A stretch of DNA of 64,000 nt from Diphasiastrum complanatum (GCA_029204225.1 CM055102.1:37750585-37814584); one strand, 5' to 3'. Positions 20,940 to 35,310 are shown, counted from the stretch's first letter. The notes: generated by a model from the sequence alone, not told the origin. Translations and numbers: made by a program.

Positions 20940-21116
20940 AGATTTCTCGCATTCTCGCCTGTTACTTGCCAACCTCCATTACTCGCCATCAATCATTTCT
21001 TGCCAACCATCCACTACTGTAATTATTCACCACTTCACCCACCCTCAGTTCTCGCCATCCCCTTCAACATCTTTACTCACCTGTATTACTCGCCAATTTG
21101 AATATCTTTTTTTTCG
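20940..21116. repeat. Irregular repeats of the word (t)actcgcca
   Basis: The words ctcgcca, cttgcca and actcgcc recur every 15-30 bases in a C/T-rich stretch, continuing into the tandem repeat to the right. Origin unknown. Confidence 0.45.
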
Positions 21117-21355
21117 CTTGTTATTTTTACTTGCCACTCTCACAATAGGAAGTATATGGTGAGTTCTATTAGAGGACACCTCGACGAGTAAAGTTGATTA
21201 CTCACCTATTACTCGCCATTACTCGCCCACTTCAAAAATTCCGCTTGTTATTTTTACTTGCCACTCTCACAATAGGAAGTATATGGTGAGTTCTATTAGA
21301 GGACACCTCGACGAGTAAAGTTGATTACTCGCCATTACTCGCCCACTTCAAAAAA
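21117..21355. repeat. Near-perfect tandem duplication, about 120 bp unit
   Basis: The segment from cgcttgttatttttacttgc through gcccacttcaaaaa is repeated immediately. The two units are almost identical apart from an 11-bp acctattactc indel. The low divergence indicates a recent event. No coding role is seen. Confidence 0.85.
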
Positions 21356-21489
21356 CAAATTAAAAATTTTCAAAAAAATTATTGCAACTGCTAGTGACTT
21401 GACCCGCGAAATACTTGTTCAGTCCTACACAAGCCATACTGTTCAATGTTGGTGGCCAACGTAGTTCCCCATAACCTTGCACTGGTGCG

Positions 21490-21562
21490 TCACCGGGGAG
21501 GCCCCAGACCCCACCCGCAGGGGCCTCAGGGGGGAGGCCCCTGACCCCACCCGCCTGACACC
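21490..21562. repeat. GC-rich tandem repeat (ggggaggcccc...gaccccacccgc)
   Basis: Two and a half copies of a roughly 33-bp unit containing ggggaggcccc and accccacccgc. It is sharply GC-rich against AT-rich surroundings. Confidence 0.7.
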
Positions 21563-21989
21563 ACCGTTGCCAGCCATTCCTTCACATTAGGTACCATTCG
21601 CGTCGCCACAATGTTCACTTTTTAATGCCATCTCCATTCCATGTTCCATCTCTTCTTGGCATTGATTTTCATCTGTATCAATATAACCTTCAATCTTGTT
21701 CATCGGTTATATCCATCTATTACTTCACCTTTTTTTTTTTGTTCATGATTTTTTCATTCATAGTCAATTTTCAAAAAAAAAAGAAGTGGGACACCACAGT
21801 TGTGCGACCTTTGAAGCAATCTCTTATCAAGGCTACACTGCATTCCAACCATGACTACCGAGTTTGTCAAATTAGCTTCATTTCAGATAAGATGCGGTCA
21901 TTATGGAGAATCTTATCTTAAGGAAGAGAGTAGATCACGCCTATCCAACGTAGAAATATCAAATGGTAAATTAGAATAATCTGAAGGTT

Positions 21990-22725
21990 TTAAGCAGACA
22001 AGGGAGGAAGGCTATGAATCATCTGGGAGTGCAACAGGGTCTAGCGGATCAGGTGCAACAAGTGACCACAAACCTAGTACTTCAAGTTCCGACTGTCATC
22101 ATACTCATGCTCGCAAGGCAAAGTTTCTTGAGAAGGACCAATGTACATACTGCTTTGAAGATCATTTAAGTACAAAGTGTCCAATCAAGAATCCGCACTT
22201 CTTACAAAGACAAAATGCAGACCAGCAAGTTCGACGACAAGATCCAGCGGTTCAAAGGTCAAAAACATAATCAAGCCAACAAGGAGCTCGCTGGGCAGAT
22301 GGATGTCAAATTGATCCATCTAATTCACGAGTTTCTCCAACGAAAAGTGGGAAAGTGGAAGTATTGGTCATATCATCTTGCATGTCACTAAACTCATTGG
22401 AAGACCATAATAGCCTATCAGTTTATTTTGTGGAAGATTCTAAGGGACGTCCATCACCTGTGTATGCTTATCAACTAAGAGGAGATGGTGCACATTGTAC
22501 AATGCTTTGGATGCAGAGAGAGAGATCGTCGAGCCGAATGTCCATATCGAGGTGATCCACCAACATGTGTGGACAATGCTGAGTTAACCATCCATGCTTG
22601 TATTGTCCAATGCGAAACTCACATATGTAGACCGACATGCAACTGTGTTGTCCAATCCCTAACTTGGTATCTTGCGTGTACATTGGGCCTTAGGCTAATA
22701 AGTGCCATGGAGCACAACTATTAGT
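21990..22725 (+). mobile_element. Probable retroelement gag-like relic with zinc-knuckle motif
   Basis: About 22016-22540 gives one mostly open plus-strand frame with a Ser/Gly-rich lead-in. It then has CTYCFEDHLSTKC, a CX2CX3HX4C pattern one residue short of a canonical retroviral zinc knuckle, followed by CPIKNP. An in-frame TAA lies near 22268. In another frame near 22490-22560 is a second Cys-rich block (CFGCRERDRRAEC) followed by DPPTCVD, resembling a degraded second knuckle. The frame change and stop make it non-functional. Which retroelement family it belongs to is unclear. Confidence 0.35.
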
Positions 22726-22938
22726 TATATAAACTTGGCTTTTGTAAAGTTCCCAAGTTAGGAAGCACAAATTTTTCTCAAGAAAAATCTTGATGGTCAA
22801 AATTGTGATCCTAATTGAACTTCAGTAGCCCTTCAGAGTGAAGGAGACTCACCTCTCAAATCTATAAATGGGAGCCATTTTCTTTGTATTCGATCATCTT
22901 TTCATCTTCCTAATAAAACTCTATCATTTTCATCTTTG

Positions 22939-24880
<1,942 letters not shown>

Positions 24881-24887
24881 TCAGAGG

Positions 24888-25861
24888 CAATCTCGTGTTG
24901 GGTTTGTGGATCAGGTTGAGGCAGCAGTTGCTGCTCAGAATGGTGGCATTGTGGAATTGCGTCCCATCATAAGATACGGGATCTACGACCTATTCTTGTC
25001 TTTCTGTTTCGGGATGCAGTTAGAGGAGAGTGTGGTTTTGGAGGTGGCTCAAACTCTCAAGAAGATACTTCTTAAGAGAACAAGGAGCCGCATCGACGAT
25101 TTCTTCCCATGGCTCAGATTCATCCCGTGGATGGAGAGCAACGAAGAAGACCGACAGCTTCGGCAGCAGCAAGTGAATGTTCTTCTTCCTTTAATTCAAG
25201 AAGCAAAAAGGCTCCGTGAGGCCGGAAAACTGCCAACTCCTTCCTATATAGATTCCCTTCTGGCAATTGATCTACAAGGAGAAAAGCTCTCAAGACAAAC
25301 ATTTAGTGACTCTTGACCATGGGTAATATCATCATCCAACCACATATTCAAGTGGAGATAGTACAAGAAATTGAGAGTGGTGGGAAAAAGAACCGTCACT
25401 CAAGAAGACTTACATAAGTTACCCTACCTGGAGGCAGTGGTGACGGAAACGTTAAGAAGGTATCTGCCTGGCTATTATACTTTTCCCCATGCTCTCACTC
25501 AACCTTGCAAGCTCCAGGAATATGATATTCAAATGCGACGGTGGTCGTCGGTCTATTGAGTATTTCAACTGACTCTAGGATATGGGCCAATCCTAAAGCG
25601 TTCAAGCCTGAGAGATTCCTTGACTTGCATTTGGACATCACTGGATCCAAAAGGATCACGATGATTCCCTTTGGAGCAGGCCGACGAATTTGTCCTGGTT
25701 TGGGGTTAGCTATGCTACACCTCAATTTCATTCTGGCACGACTCATGCAGAGCTTTGAGTGGAGCACCTTAGCCCCCGGTGATACAGTTGATCTTACAGC
25801 AACACCTGATTTCACAATGGTGATGAAAACTCCCTTACGAGCACTTATCAAAAATAGGTGA
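24888..25861 (+). pseudogene. Cytochrome P450 pseudogene, duplicate of the 16-kb gene
   Basis: Homology to the intact P450 starts near its residue ~195; the N-terminal third is missing. The copy is open from about 24900 to 25310. There an inserted base and replacement of about 60 bp removed the I-helix, including AGSDTT. Further small deletions (for example in the GAGAGAGTGG region near 25370) and a scrambled segment near 25530 break the frame. The last stretch, from GAGAGATTCC to the heme motif PFGAGRRICPG and the stop, is well preserved. The 3' flank is duplicated too. It is a dead segmental duplicate, not a second enzyme. Confidence 0.9.
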
Positions 25862-26850
25862 GGAAAAGTTTTTGTCGATGGATTGCTTTGTAGTTGCTAT
25901 ATGCTAAAAAGGTTACCATAGTAATATTTACAAGTGTTCTTCAGATGTTGAACGCAAGGGGCATTCTGTCCAGACGGCTATCTCAAATCTGTAGCATAGT
26001 GAAGTAGAAAGAGCATGGAAAGTCCTCGTGCTATGCAATACAGTTAAGACAAGCAAAAACAAAATGGTTTTCCACTGGCAACATCTCAATCACGTGGTGC
26101 TGCTATGTCTACTGTGTTTTTTTTCTGAGAAGTGGCTATATACAGAAGAACTGATTAAATATTTATGGAAGATCCAGAGAATGTGACATGTGGGTGGTGC
26201 TTGCTGTGGTTGCTAAAAATAATTACAATCTACCTTTGAGAATTGATAGGCCTGGGAGTAGGAAAAAATCATACGATTAACATATACAATAATAACAATA
26301 AAAACCAAGGTAAAAGCTATACTTTTAACAGCAACAAAAAATATGCATGATTCAAATCTTAGGCTAGCTCTATACCCTGGGAGCATTGACAATGCGTGTA
26401 GATTGAGGCTGGATCATTGCCTCGGGGCTGGACTTTGTATTTGAAGTTGCAGACCAGGATGCCCTAGCACTCCCCTGGGTGGGAAGCAAGCCATTCAATA
26501 TCATGTGTAGATTCAGGGCTTTCATTATTTTGTGCTAGGATAAGCATATATGTATGTCACCCTTTATTATTTTGTGATAGGATAAGCATATATGTATGTC
26601 ACCCTTCTTAGGACGCCCTTGATATCTATTCAAGGCAATATAATGCTTCTTGGTTTCCAAGGGGAGGCTCGAACCTAAGACCAAAGAAACTTTGGATGTC
26701 AAGCTAACCAACTAAGCCAACCCCATTGGTTAAGGCAATATAATGAAGAAGGGAGTAACACATCCACAACAATTAACACAACATATATTTTTTTGTTAAG
26801 CTTTGGTGAGTATATTTTTAGTAACAAAAAAAATGCTATACAAAGTTGGA
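25862..26850. repeat. P450 3' flank, derived copy with SINE and 40-bp duplication
   Basis: This is the counterpart of 17736-18680. Relative to that copy it has gained a SINE (26646-26731) and a short tandem duplication around ttttgtgataggataagc (about 26540-26605). Both changes therefore followed the segmental duplication. Confidence 0.8.
26646..26731 (-). mobile_element. tRNA-derived SINE copy 4, with empty site present elsewhere in the window
   Basis: On the minus strand: GGGGTTGGCTTAGTTGGTTAG (A box), hairpin CCAAAGTTTCTTTGG, B box GGTTCGAGCC, terminal hairpin CTTGGAAACCAAGAAG. The 14-bp duplication aaggcaatataatg flanks it (26632-26645 and 26732-26745). The paralogous flank of the intact P450 holds one uninterrupted aaggcaatataatg at 18544-18557, so both element ends are defined exactly. 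Confidence 0.9.
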
Positions 26851-28500
26851 ACACTTGTTACTATTTTTTTAATTGACAAGAGTCTACATCATGTTTGTAG
26901 TAACTTGAGAATTATATTGTGTAGCACTTTTTATGCTTCATGCTCTAAGAAGTAGATTTTTTTCATTATTTCTTATCTACATCACAATCATACTTTCTCT
27001 CATGGTTTGCATATGTCAAACAAATTGCAAATGACCTATGTAGTGTGGATATAATTTAACTAAACATACTACTTTACCTAAATTAGTGACTTGATTGCTT
27101 GACTTTCCTTGAGCTCTCTTAACTTGATAGTTTATTTTTTCTTGGTAGTTTGTTGTTTCATGCACATGACTTTTTGATAAAATGTTTTCTAGAAACATGG
27201 TGGTATTAGCCTTTATTCACTACTCCTTGAGAAGTACATTTCATTCATTTGTTTAGGTTTTCTTTCTCTGAATTGGAGAAGTTATGCAACGGACCTCATA
27301 CATCTTCTCTTTTAAAATCCAACCAGATCCTCAACTTTCACACTAATGTACATGGTTATTGAAGCTTCTTGGCATCTCACCTATTCTCTTAGTGCTATGC
27401 ATGTATAATTTTGATAAATTATTCACTTTTTAGATTTGATTATTTTACTCATTGAAAATAGAATTTTATTACCGATAGTCAACCATATTTTCTAGTTGTA
27501 GGCATAATTCAATCAAAGGTTGAAGCTTGCATAAGTTTTAAGTTGATGAATCGAGTCACCTAAAATTGTAGTTAAGTAGAAGAAATTGTTGGGAATCTTG
27601 TTAAAAGTAAATCAAAATTTATGATTATCCTCTTAATGAGTTTAAACATTCTAAGTTTCAACTTTGTACTGCTTATTGCTTTTTAATTGCGAATCATACA
27701 ATCCCTATGACCAAGAATATCACCATTTATAGTATTTGTGTTGATCCACATTATTAGATCAAGTCAATTTTGGAACTTATCGGCTGCCAAATGTCCTTAA
27801 TCCTCATGCATACCAAGATTCTTACATGGCAAGCCATCCTAGAAAATCATCATTTTTTATTTTCCTTTCATCAGTAGATTATATGGGATGTGATAGTTTT
27901 TAAAATTCTTTTTCTTTCTGAACTGCACATGTTGGAATAACCTCAATCCATGTAAATATTCAACATTTGAATAATTTGTTTTCTTTTTGCAAGGACTGAC
28001 AAAGTCTACAAAATTGAATCGGATTCAGACCATGTCAACAAACATGCTCATTCTTCTAGTGAAAAAAAAAAATGTCGATCAACATATCCACCAATGTTCT
28101 ATCCTAGAAAATGTCGATCGACATTTTTCCAATGACCTTGTCAGTATAGAACATGAACAAATTCCTAAATCTCAAAGTGCTACAGATTTCAACAGATTTG
28201 GCTGAGCAGAATATGCTGGTCGGCACTTCTGCAATGATGGTTAATAAATAATGAACATGTGGAAAATATCGATTGTTGATACTTTCAACATGTAGACAAG
28301 CTTCAAAATCAACTGTTGCAAAAATCTTTGTTATGTAACAAAAATGACAGTCATGTTTCTTGTCACACTTAACATTCGGCTCTAAATTATTTAAGTTTAT
28401 GACAGTACTATGTAATTAATTGTACAATCTACTTTATGATGAACTAACTCAAAACTAGCATGCAGAATATACAAGACTATCGTTCGATGCGAATGAGGTT
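26851..28500. other. No gene recognised
   Basis: AT-rich DNA. A short repeated phrase, aatgtcgatc followed by acatatcca or acatttttcc, occurs near 28070-28115. No coding frame is supported. Confidence 0.4.
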
Positions 28501-28518
28501 TGCAGGAGCACAGTCGTA

Positions 28519-30912
28519 AGCAAACCTCTATTGCCCTTTCATCTACAGAAGCAGAGCTCAATCTATTAAAGAAGCATTTTGGTTGAGAAATTTATTGTTA
28601 AACATTAGTCTGAACCAGTACACCCCAACAATCATATTATGGGATGGACAAAGAGTATCAATTTCTTATCAAAAACCAGACATGGACTATTACATATCTG
28701 TCAGTTAGTAAAAGAATCATTTCTTGCAAATGGATTTATCGAATCAAGTACAAAGACGATAAATCAATTGATCAATGGAAGGAAAGATTAGTCACTAGAG
28801 GATTCTCTCAAATCCTAAATGCTGATTATTTATAAACTTTCAGTCCCATTGTCATGTCCATGACCAGTACATAGGATTCAATATACTCCTAGTCTTTTAT
28901 AGACGGTACCCCAGTGAATCAAGTTGTTAGATATGCCACGTCATACTAGACGTGAGCCAAAAGTAACTAATATCCTTGTGCCCAAAACACACTAAATGGA
29001 GTTAGTACAAGATATGAGACAGTGTATGCATGTGTAGAGTTATCAATAGCATTTCTTTGAATAGAGGATCCATGCATAGAGACTCTATTCTAGATAAATC
29101 TATGTATAGGAGAGTTAGGACCTTGCATGTCTATGTGCACAGGCGGTTTATATAAGGGGGCCAAACTCGCCCTCCTTGAAGTTAGAGCCAAAAATTCTAG
29201 CAATTGAGCTTGAAGGAAGTCAAAAAAAATTCAAAAAATGACCATTTTTTGTGATATTTTGGGAGATGGATCATTTTGGATTTTTTTACAACATGATATG
29301 CATTCTTTTTTACCTTCCCAACAAGCTATCAAACCTGTAAATTGATGGCCGGTGGCTTATGCTTCATGTCCATCAAGTTTGAAGTTATCTTGACTTCTAC
29401 AAATCAAGAAATCTTTGTTCTCAGTCCACACTGTTTCTAGGACCTATATGAATGCTTGCTGGAAATCTAATAGACCATTTAAGATTGTTGGTAGCATCAC
29501 TTTTGGGCTTGGTGAGGTGTTTGCATGTTACTCGCCCTACTAGACACATTTGTGGTTGATTCATTGCAGGCTCTCACTCTACTTTCATGCTTCTTGTTCC
29601 TTGGCTTGGGGGTGAAGCTTCTAGAGTTGATTGGTTGCTTCTACTTGGTTGGGTAGTTTCTCCATAGTGTGTTTTCCATTGTGTTTGTCTTGTGAGCAGG
29701 ATCTTGAGGAGCTTTCCCTTATACCCGCGGTCAAACAATTGTCGACCATACTTTTACTTTCATTTGCAGTCGTGGCAGACCTAGAGAGTCACCATATGGA
29801 TTTACAAACAACATTTTTACATGGAATCATCGAAGAAGACATTTATATGTCTCAACCCGAAGGCTACAAGTTGGAGAGAAACACCCATCAGATATGTAAA
29901 CTTTGAAAAGCTCTCTATGGGCTTAAACAGTCATCTCGTGCATGGTTTCATCAAATCAATGAATTCTTTATTCAACAAGGCTTTATACCAAGCTGATTGT
30001 AATGTCTACTGCAAATTAGTAAATTTATCTTTCGTTATCATTACATTATATGTTGACAACACATTATTTTTTAGTAATGACATTCGAATGCTAAAAGATG
30101 TCATTGAATGAATTCGATATGACAGATTTATGAGGGGCCCATTTCTACCTTAGTACATAGATTCTTAGAGATCGTGATTTATATCAATAAAAAAATGTAC
30201 ATTCTTATTTTGTTAATATCAAATGGCCGACTGTAAACCAGCCAAATGTTCAAAATATTCGAATGACTAGTGTCTGTAGTTTTTCGAAAAAGTAGAAAAA
30301 ATAAAACAATATCCTTATCATTCTATTATTAGTTCTCTCATGTATGTCATAATATGTACTAGATCTAATATTGCTTATTTAGTTAATACACTAAGCCGAT
30401 ACATGTCGTTTTACTTAGAGTTCTTTGATATTAATAGTCGACACAAAATTATTGCATTTATTATGGTGGAAATTCGAATAATCATGTTAATCTTCTTTAA
30501 GGTTTTACAAATGCAGATTGGGCTGAAGACATTGACAAGAAAGGTCCTGTCTCTTGGAATAGCAAGAAATATAATTTTACTAAATTATCTTCGATAGAGA
30601 CCGAAGACATTGCTATCGCACATGTTGCAAAGAAGCTATCTGGTTAAAGCATCTGTTATTGGACATTAATCTTAGTTAACTACTAGCAACTTCCATAATC
30701 AGAGTACATTTGTTTTATCTGTTAATCCCAAGTATCATTCCCAAAGCAAGCACATTGAGATAAAGTATCATTTCATCAAAGGCAAAGTACTCAAAAGGGA
30801 GATCATTTTTATCTTTTGCAAAACAGAGTTCATGGCAGCCGATATATTTACTAAAGCATTATCATTCGACAAGCATTCTAAGTATGCAAGTATGGTCAAC
30901 TTAATACCTCGC
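28519..30912 (+). mobile_element. Ty1/copia pol relic, rearranged
   Basis: Ordered fragments of copia pol, but scrambled at the left. RNase H text (RKQTSIALSSTEAE...) comes first and is fused directly to the start of reverse transcriptase (WTITYL...CKWIYRIKYK...LVTRGFSQ). After about 870 bp of unrelated DNA, RT resumes (DLQTTFLHGIIEEDIYM, KALYGLKQSSRAW). The catalytic YVDD box reads YVDN. The element ends with the RNase H tail (KHIEIKYHFI...ADIFTKAL). Numerous stops and frame changes are present. No LTR was identified. It meets a minus-strand copia relic tail to tail at about 30,900. Confidence 0.8.
28862..29725. other. Foreign insert inside the copia RT relic
   Basis: The RT frame breaks after TFSPIV and resumes at the matching position in VKQLSTILLLSFAV. 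The ~870 bp between them show no copia similarity. No terminal repeats or target duplication were found, so the origin is open: intronic, inserted or recombined sequence. Confidence 0.45.
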
Positions 30913-32357
30913 TTAAGTTATTAAGTGCATACATAATGTTGCCAAAGACAACTTGCCTTGCTTGATCCATATGATTGAGCCTTGATGGCTCCATCTTGTT
31001 ACTCAAGGTTCTTCTTGGAGTCCTCGGGTCTTGAGCTTGCTCCTCCGCTTGACTTGACTCCAAATTATCAATGATTTGAATAAGGTGTTGATCCAAAGGT
31101 GCTTCTTCAAGTTTACAAATCTTCCACTCTTGAAAGATCACATTTCCACCATTGACAACTTCTTTGGTGGAAAACATGTAGACTCTAAAGTGGACATCCA
31201 AACCACTTTTCAAAAGTTGACCAACACTTAGCATATTCTTGGTGATTGATGGTACAAAAAGAACATTTTCTAGATCCATACTTTTTGAGGATTCTAGACA
31301 CAAAGAGATGGTACCAACACCATCTATTCTACACCCTTCATCACTTGCAATAAAGACAAACTTTTTAGCATCATTGAATGAGTGTAAAGTTGAGAAAAAG
31401 TTCTTTTCACAAGTCACGTGGGAGCTAGCCCCACTATCAATCCACCAAGTGTCTCTTGAATTGCCATTGCATGTTGGTGAGGATGTAGATGCCATCAAGA
31501 ATAGATCTCCTTCATCATCATCCTCCTCATGTGCAAGGTTTTCTTGTTTGTCCTCCTCCTCTTGTGCTTTTTGTCTCTTGTAGCATTCGGATGCACTTTC
31601 CAGAAAAGAAGCATTTTTGCTTTGACTTGTCATTTGCCTTTGAACTTGATGCTTGATCCTCCTCCTTGGCCTCCTTTGCTTGGTCCTTCTTAGATCCCTT
31701 GGTTTTCTTCTTTCATTTGAATGAAAAATTTGTCTTCTCATCTCCACCTTGCAATGATAAGAAACTCATCCTAGATTTTACATTGAGCATCCTACACTCT
31801 TCAGCCACTAGCACACTATGGAGCTTATCAATTGATGGCAAAGTGTCTTGGATGGCAAAACTTTGAACCAAATTGGAGAATTCATCTCCTAAGCCATTGA
31901 GGATCACTTGTACAAACTCACCATCTAGAATCTTCTCTCGAAGAGAAACTAATTCTTTGTTGAGAGACTTGATCCTAAGCACATATTCTTGTGCACTTTC
32001 ATCATTTCTTCTCATACTTTGTAAGATTTGGTTTCTTAGCATAAGTATTGTTGAAGTGTTGTTGGATTCATATATAGATTTTAAAGAATCCCAATCTTCC
32101 TTGGTCGATGTGCAAGAGGCTACCTCCTTCAAGAGGTCATCACTAACATTCATTTTGATGCTATGAAGTGCTAGTCTTGCCTTCTTCTTGTATCTATCAA
32201 TTTTTTGTCCTTCAAGAGGTTCATTCTTTTCTTCTAGGACAATATCAAAGAGGTCTTGGAGCACTAAGAGTGAATCCATCCTCACTTTCCATATCGAGTA
32301 GTTTGCAAAATTTAACCTCTCACTAGATCCAAAAAGGAATCCACCAATGGTTCTCAT
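30896..32357 (-). mobile_element. Ty1/copia gag-protease relic
   Basis: From ATG 32357 the minus strand encodes a well-preserved copia gag (NYSIWKVRMDSLL, LRNQILQSMRRNDES, EFVQVILNGLGDEF) of 214 residues, ending at a TGA. A Lys-rich stretch follows, then a broken zinc knuckle (KCFFSGK, then a frame change to ECYKR). The protease starts at WWIDSGASSH, with DSG active site, and runs to about 30,896. Integrase and RT are missing. The leader and primer-binding site lie to the right at 33109-33120. The abrupt end against the plus-strand relic suggests recombination between inverted copies. Confidence 0.85.
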
Positions 32358-33108
32358 CTCCCTAATGACTTGTACTAATGATGTACTTGTTGGCCCTCCT
32401 CTTATCCAAAATTTGCCTCACTAGCAACTCACTTGATGTTCACAAAGAAACAAGTGGCAAGATCCCCTTGATCTTGATTCATAAGAACTTTTTAAGAAGC
32501 ATTCTACAAAACAATGCTCAAGAAAATTGGTTTTGATTTGGACCTAGAAACTCACAAAGATTTTACTTGTCTTTATTACCTCAAATTTGACTTCTAGCCC
32601 ACTCAATGGACTTTTTTCCACAGTTCTTACACTCCCTCACAAAGATGAAATGAAGATTAGATGAGAATCTATCAAAAACTTATCAAATCAAGTCTATTTT
32701 GACTAATTTTGGACAAGAAATGGCTAAAAACTTGAATCTTCTTCATGATGGTTTATCAAGACCTGTATATCACTTTAAGAGATCTTGATTCCAGCCTCAA
32801 TTAATTTTGTTTTAATGATACTATGTTTAATTTAATCAATGATTGATGCTTTCTCCTAGATCTAGCATCAAAAAACTCATCAAGATCAACCTCTATGATT
32901 TTTTATGAATCTTAGTAAAAATGGAAGTTACTTTTGGGTGCAGACTTGTCCACACGTGTGAACAGTATGGAATTAGACCTGATCAAGTTTCATACACAAA
33001 TTTCCATCCAATCATCCGATTTCTACTTGGCCTCCAAACTAGCTTTTTAGATCAAAAACTTGCTATTTTGGGATAGAACACAAGATTAATGATTAACTCT
33101 TGTACCTC

Positions 33109-33120
33109 GCTCTGATACCA
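33109..33120 (-). other. Copia primer-binding site (initiator Met tRNA type)
   Basis: On the minus strand TGGTATCAGAGC, the standard complement to the 3' end of plant initiator methionine tRNA, directly follows ...TTTCACA. This marks the 5' LTR end of the gag-protease relic and confirms minus orientation. Confidence 0.85.
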
Positions 33121-33850
33121 TGTGAAAGTATAGTACTTTGGACCTTGAATGAGTTCATTTAATGCCTCACAAGAGTGATTGATTGATTCATCATAAAAAC
33201 AATGCAAACTAGAAAGTAGATTTTGAGATCTAGATCAACAAATTAGCATCTATCAATCACGAGCAACACTCAATCATTAATTAAACACAAAGTACAGCCC
33301 ATACACATGTGGAACAGTACATAGTATGACATGTAGACTGAAAACAAAGTACAAATGACTTTGCTCTTGCTTGGATCCAAAAAACAACAAGTGCATAGAG
33401 TAGAAACTCGAGTCTTGCTAATGAGCTCTCAAAAATAATCTAAGTATTTACTATGGAGAGTCTGCTACATACAAAAGCCTCTTTCTTTGTAAAGTTAGGT
33501 GAATTTCCAACATGTAAAAAAGAAGTTAACTTGGCTTTCTTGCCCTAATTTGCCAACTTGGCCTCATTCCTAGAGTCATGCCAAGTAGGTGGCTAGTTGG
33601 TCAATCTCCACCACAAATCTAGGATTTAGGTCCTACAAGCTAGGAATAACTACCAAATTGACTTGACCTACTCTTTAGAATTGATCTAACCTACACTACG
33701 GTAGGTTTTTCATGTGTCTCCATGGCCTCACACGTGTGGGACTCACTTATGTACATTTTACATGATTTTTGATCAAGCTAGATTTGCCAATCACAAGGAA
33801 ATCTGAACAAATTTTTCAAAACAAATTCAAATGTAATAAGCAAATATGTA
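33121..33850 (-). mobile_element. Probable 5' LTR of minus-strand copia, outer end not defined
   Basis: It begins TGTGAAAG on the plus strand (CTTTCACA on minus) next to the primer-binding site. No partner LTR survives in the window, so the outer boundary is only approximate. The stretch has no coding potential. Confidence 0.5.
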
Positions 33851-34189
33851 CTTATTTGGAACGATATCACCAATTCTGTAACATCAATTGCATAGTTTCA
33901 CTTTCTTCCTAATTCAAATTTGCAAATGGCGCTCATATTTCTCAATGCGAAAATTGCGCTCATCTTAACCATTGGAGGGAATGCATATTCGAATTTAGAT
34001 AAGCTAAACTGTGAACATATCAAATTTTTTAGTCGTCATTGTAGACTTTATGGTTAGAGCATTGGGAGTTAGGGAGGCCTTGGGAGTGGTGTGGACAAGC
34101 AAATAAACAATATTGTTTTTTTTTATATTTGTTCATTATCCTACATGGCATTCCTTATAAGGTCTTTCTAACATTTGAAACTCCTCTAA

Positions 34190-35310
34190 TGAAGAAGCAT
34201 GTATGCAGGTTGGAAAAGGCATTTTATGGCCTTAAGCAAGCTTCTTGTGCATAGTATTCCAGAATGGATGAATTTTTATTGTTGTAGCAGTCTGTTCATA
34301 GTGAAAGTGATCCAAATCTTTGTATTTTCAAGAGAGATAATCATATGGTGTTCCTAGAGATGGTTTAATCATCACAAGAAGTTGTGCCAAGCTTATCGAC
34401 AAGGTAAAGAGGAGGCTTACTGAAGAATTTGAAATGAAAGACCTTGGTGAATTGCATTATTGCTTGGAAATTGAGGTTTGGAACACACATGACTCTTACT
34501 TGCTTTGTCAATCTAAGTATGCATACAGCTTATTGGAGAGATTCGACATGTTGGATTGCAAGCTTGTATCTACACCAATGGAGGCTAATATGAAACGGTC
34601 TTCTTTTTTTGATGAAGAAAAGGTATGTTCTACTCTATTTTGTCAACTTGTTGGCTCCTTGATTTATTTCATAATTACTAGGTCGACATTGCTCATGTTG
34701 TTGGCATTGTGAGTCAATTTATGGCTAACTCTGGAGTTTCACATTGGTTGAAGACTGCTAAACACATCTTGAGGTATGTGAAAGGCACCTTCAAATTTGG
34801 CTTGAAATATATGTGTTATTCTTCAAGGTTATTGTAACTTAGATTGGGCTTCAGATGTTGAAAATAAAAGATCTATTTTTGGATATGCATTCATGTTGGG
34901 GACCAATATTATTTTTTGGAAAAAGAAAAAAAAAACAAGCTACTGTTGCATTGTCATCTTTAGAAGCAGAGTATATGGCTACAAAATTTCATGTATGCAA
35001 ATGCATTTGGCTTCGACATTTGTTTGCAAAGTTATATTTGAAGCATGACCGTCTTACTATTGTGTATTTTGATAGTACTGCATTCATATCGCTAGAAATC
35101 CTATATTTCATGATTTCATGCTATAACTAAGCACATTGAGATGTAGTATCACTTCGTACATGAGAAAGTAAAGAGGTTGATCTTGTCTATTGCTCTATAG
35201 AAGAGCAAATTGTTGATATACTCTCTAAGCTTCTAGGAAGAGGCAAATTTGAGAAGTTTAGAGACATCATGTTAATTCGTGAAAACAAATTAATCACTAA
35301 GGGGGAGTTT
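34190..35310 (+). mobile_element. Ty1/copia RT-RNase H relic
   Basis: Fragments in order: LEKAFYGLKQAS, SDPNLCIF, then the region of the YVDD box, which is deleted or scrambled. RT then continues KDLGELHYCLEIEVW...SKYAYSLLERF...STPMEANM and SQLVGSLIYF, and RNase H follows with VALSSLEAEYMA and the EEQIVDILSKLLGRGKFEKF tail. Multiple stops are present. A purine run AAGGGGGAG at about 35298 is a good polypurine tract, so a 3' LTR should follow. Confidence 0.8.

Noticed and set aside
20940-21355. CRISPR-like array in the actcgcca repeats
   Set aside because: Spacing is irregular, units are too short, there are no cas genes and the genome is clearly eukaryotic.
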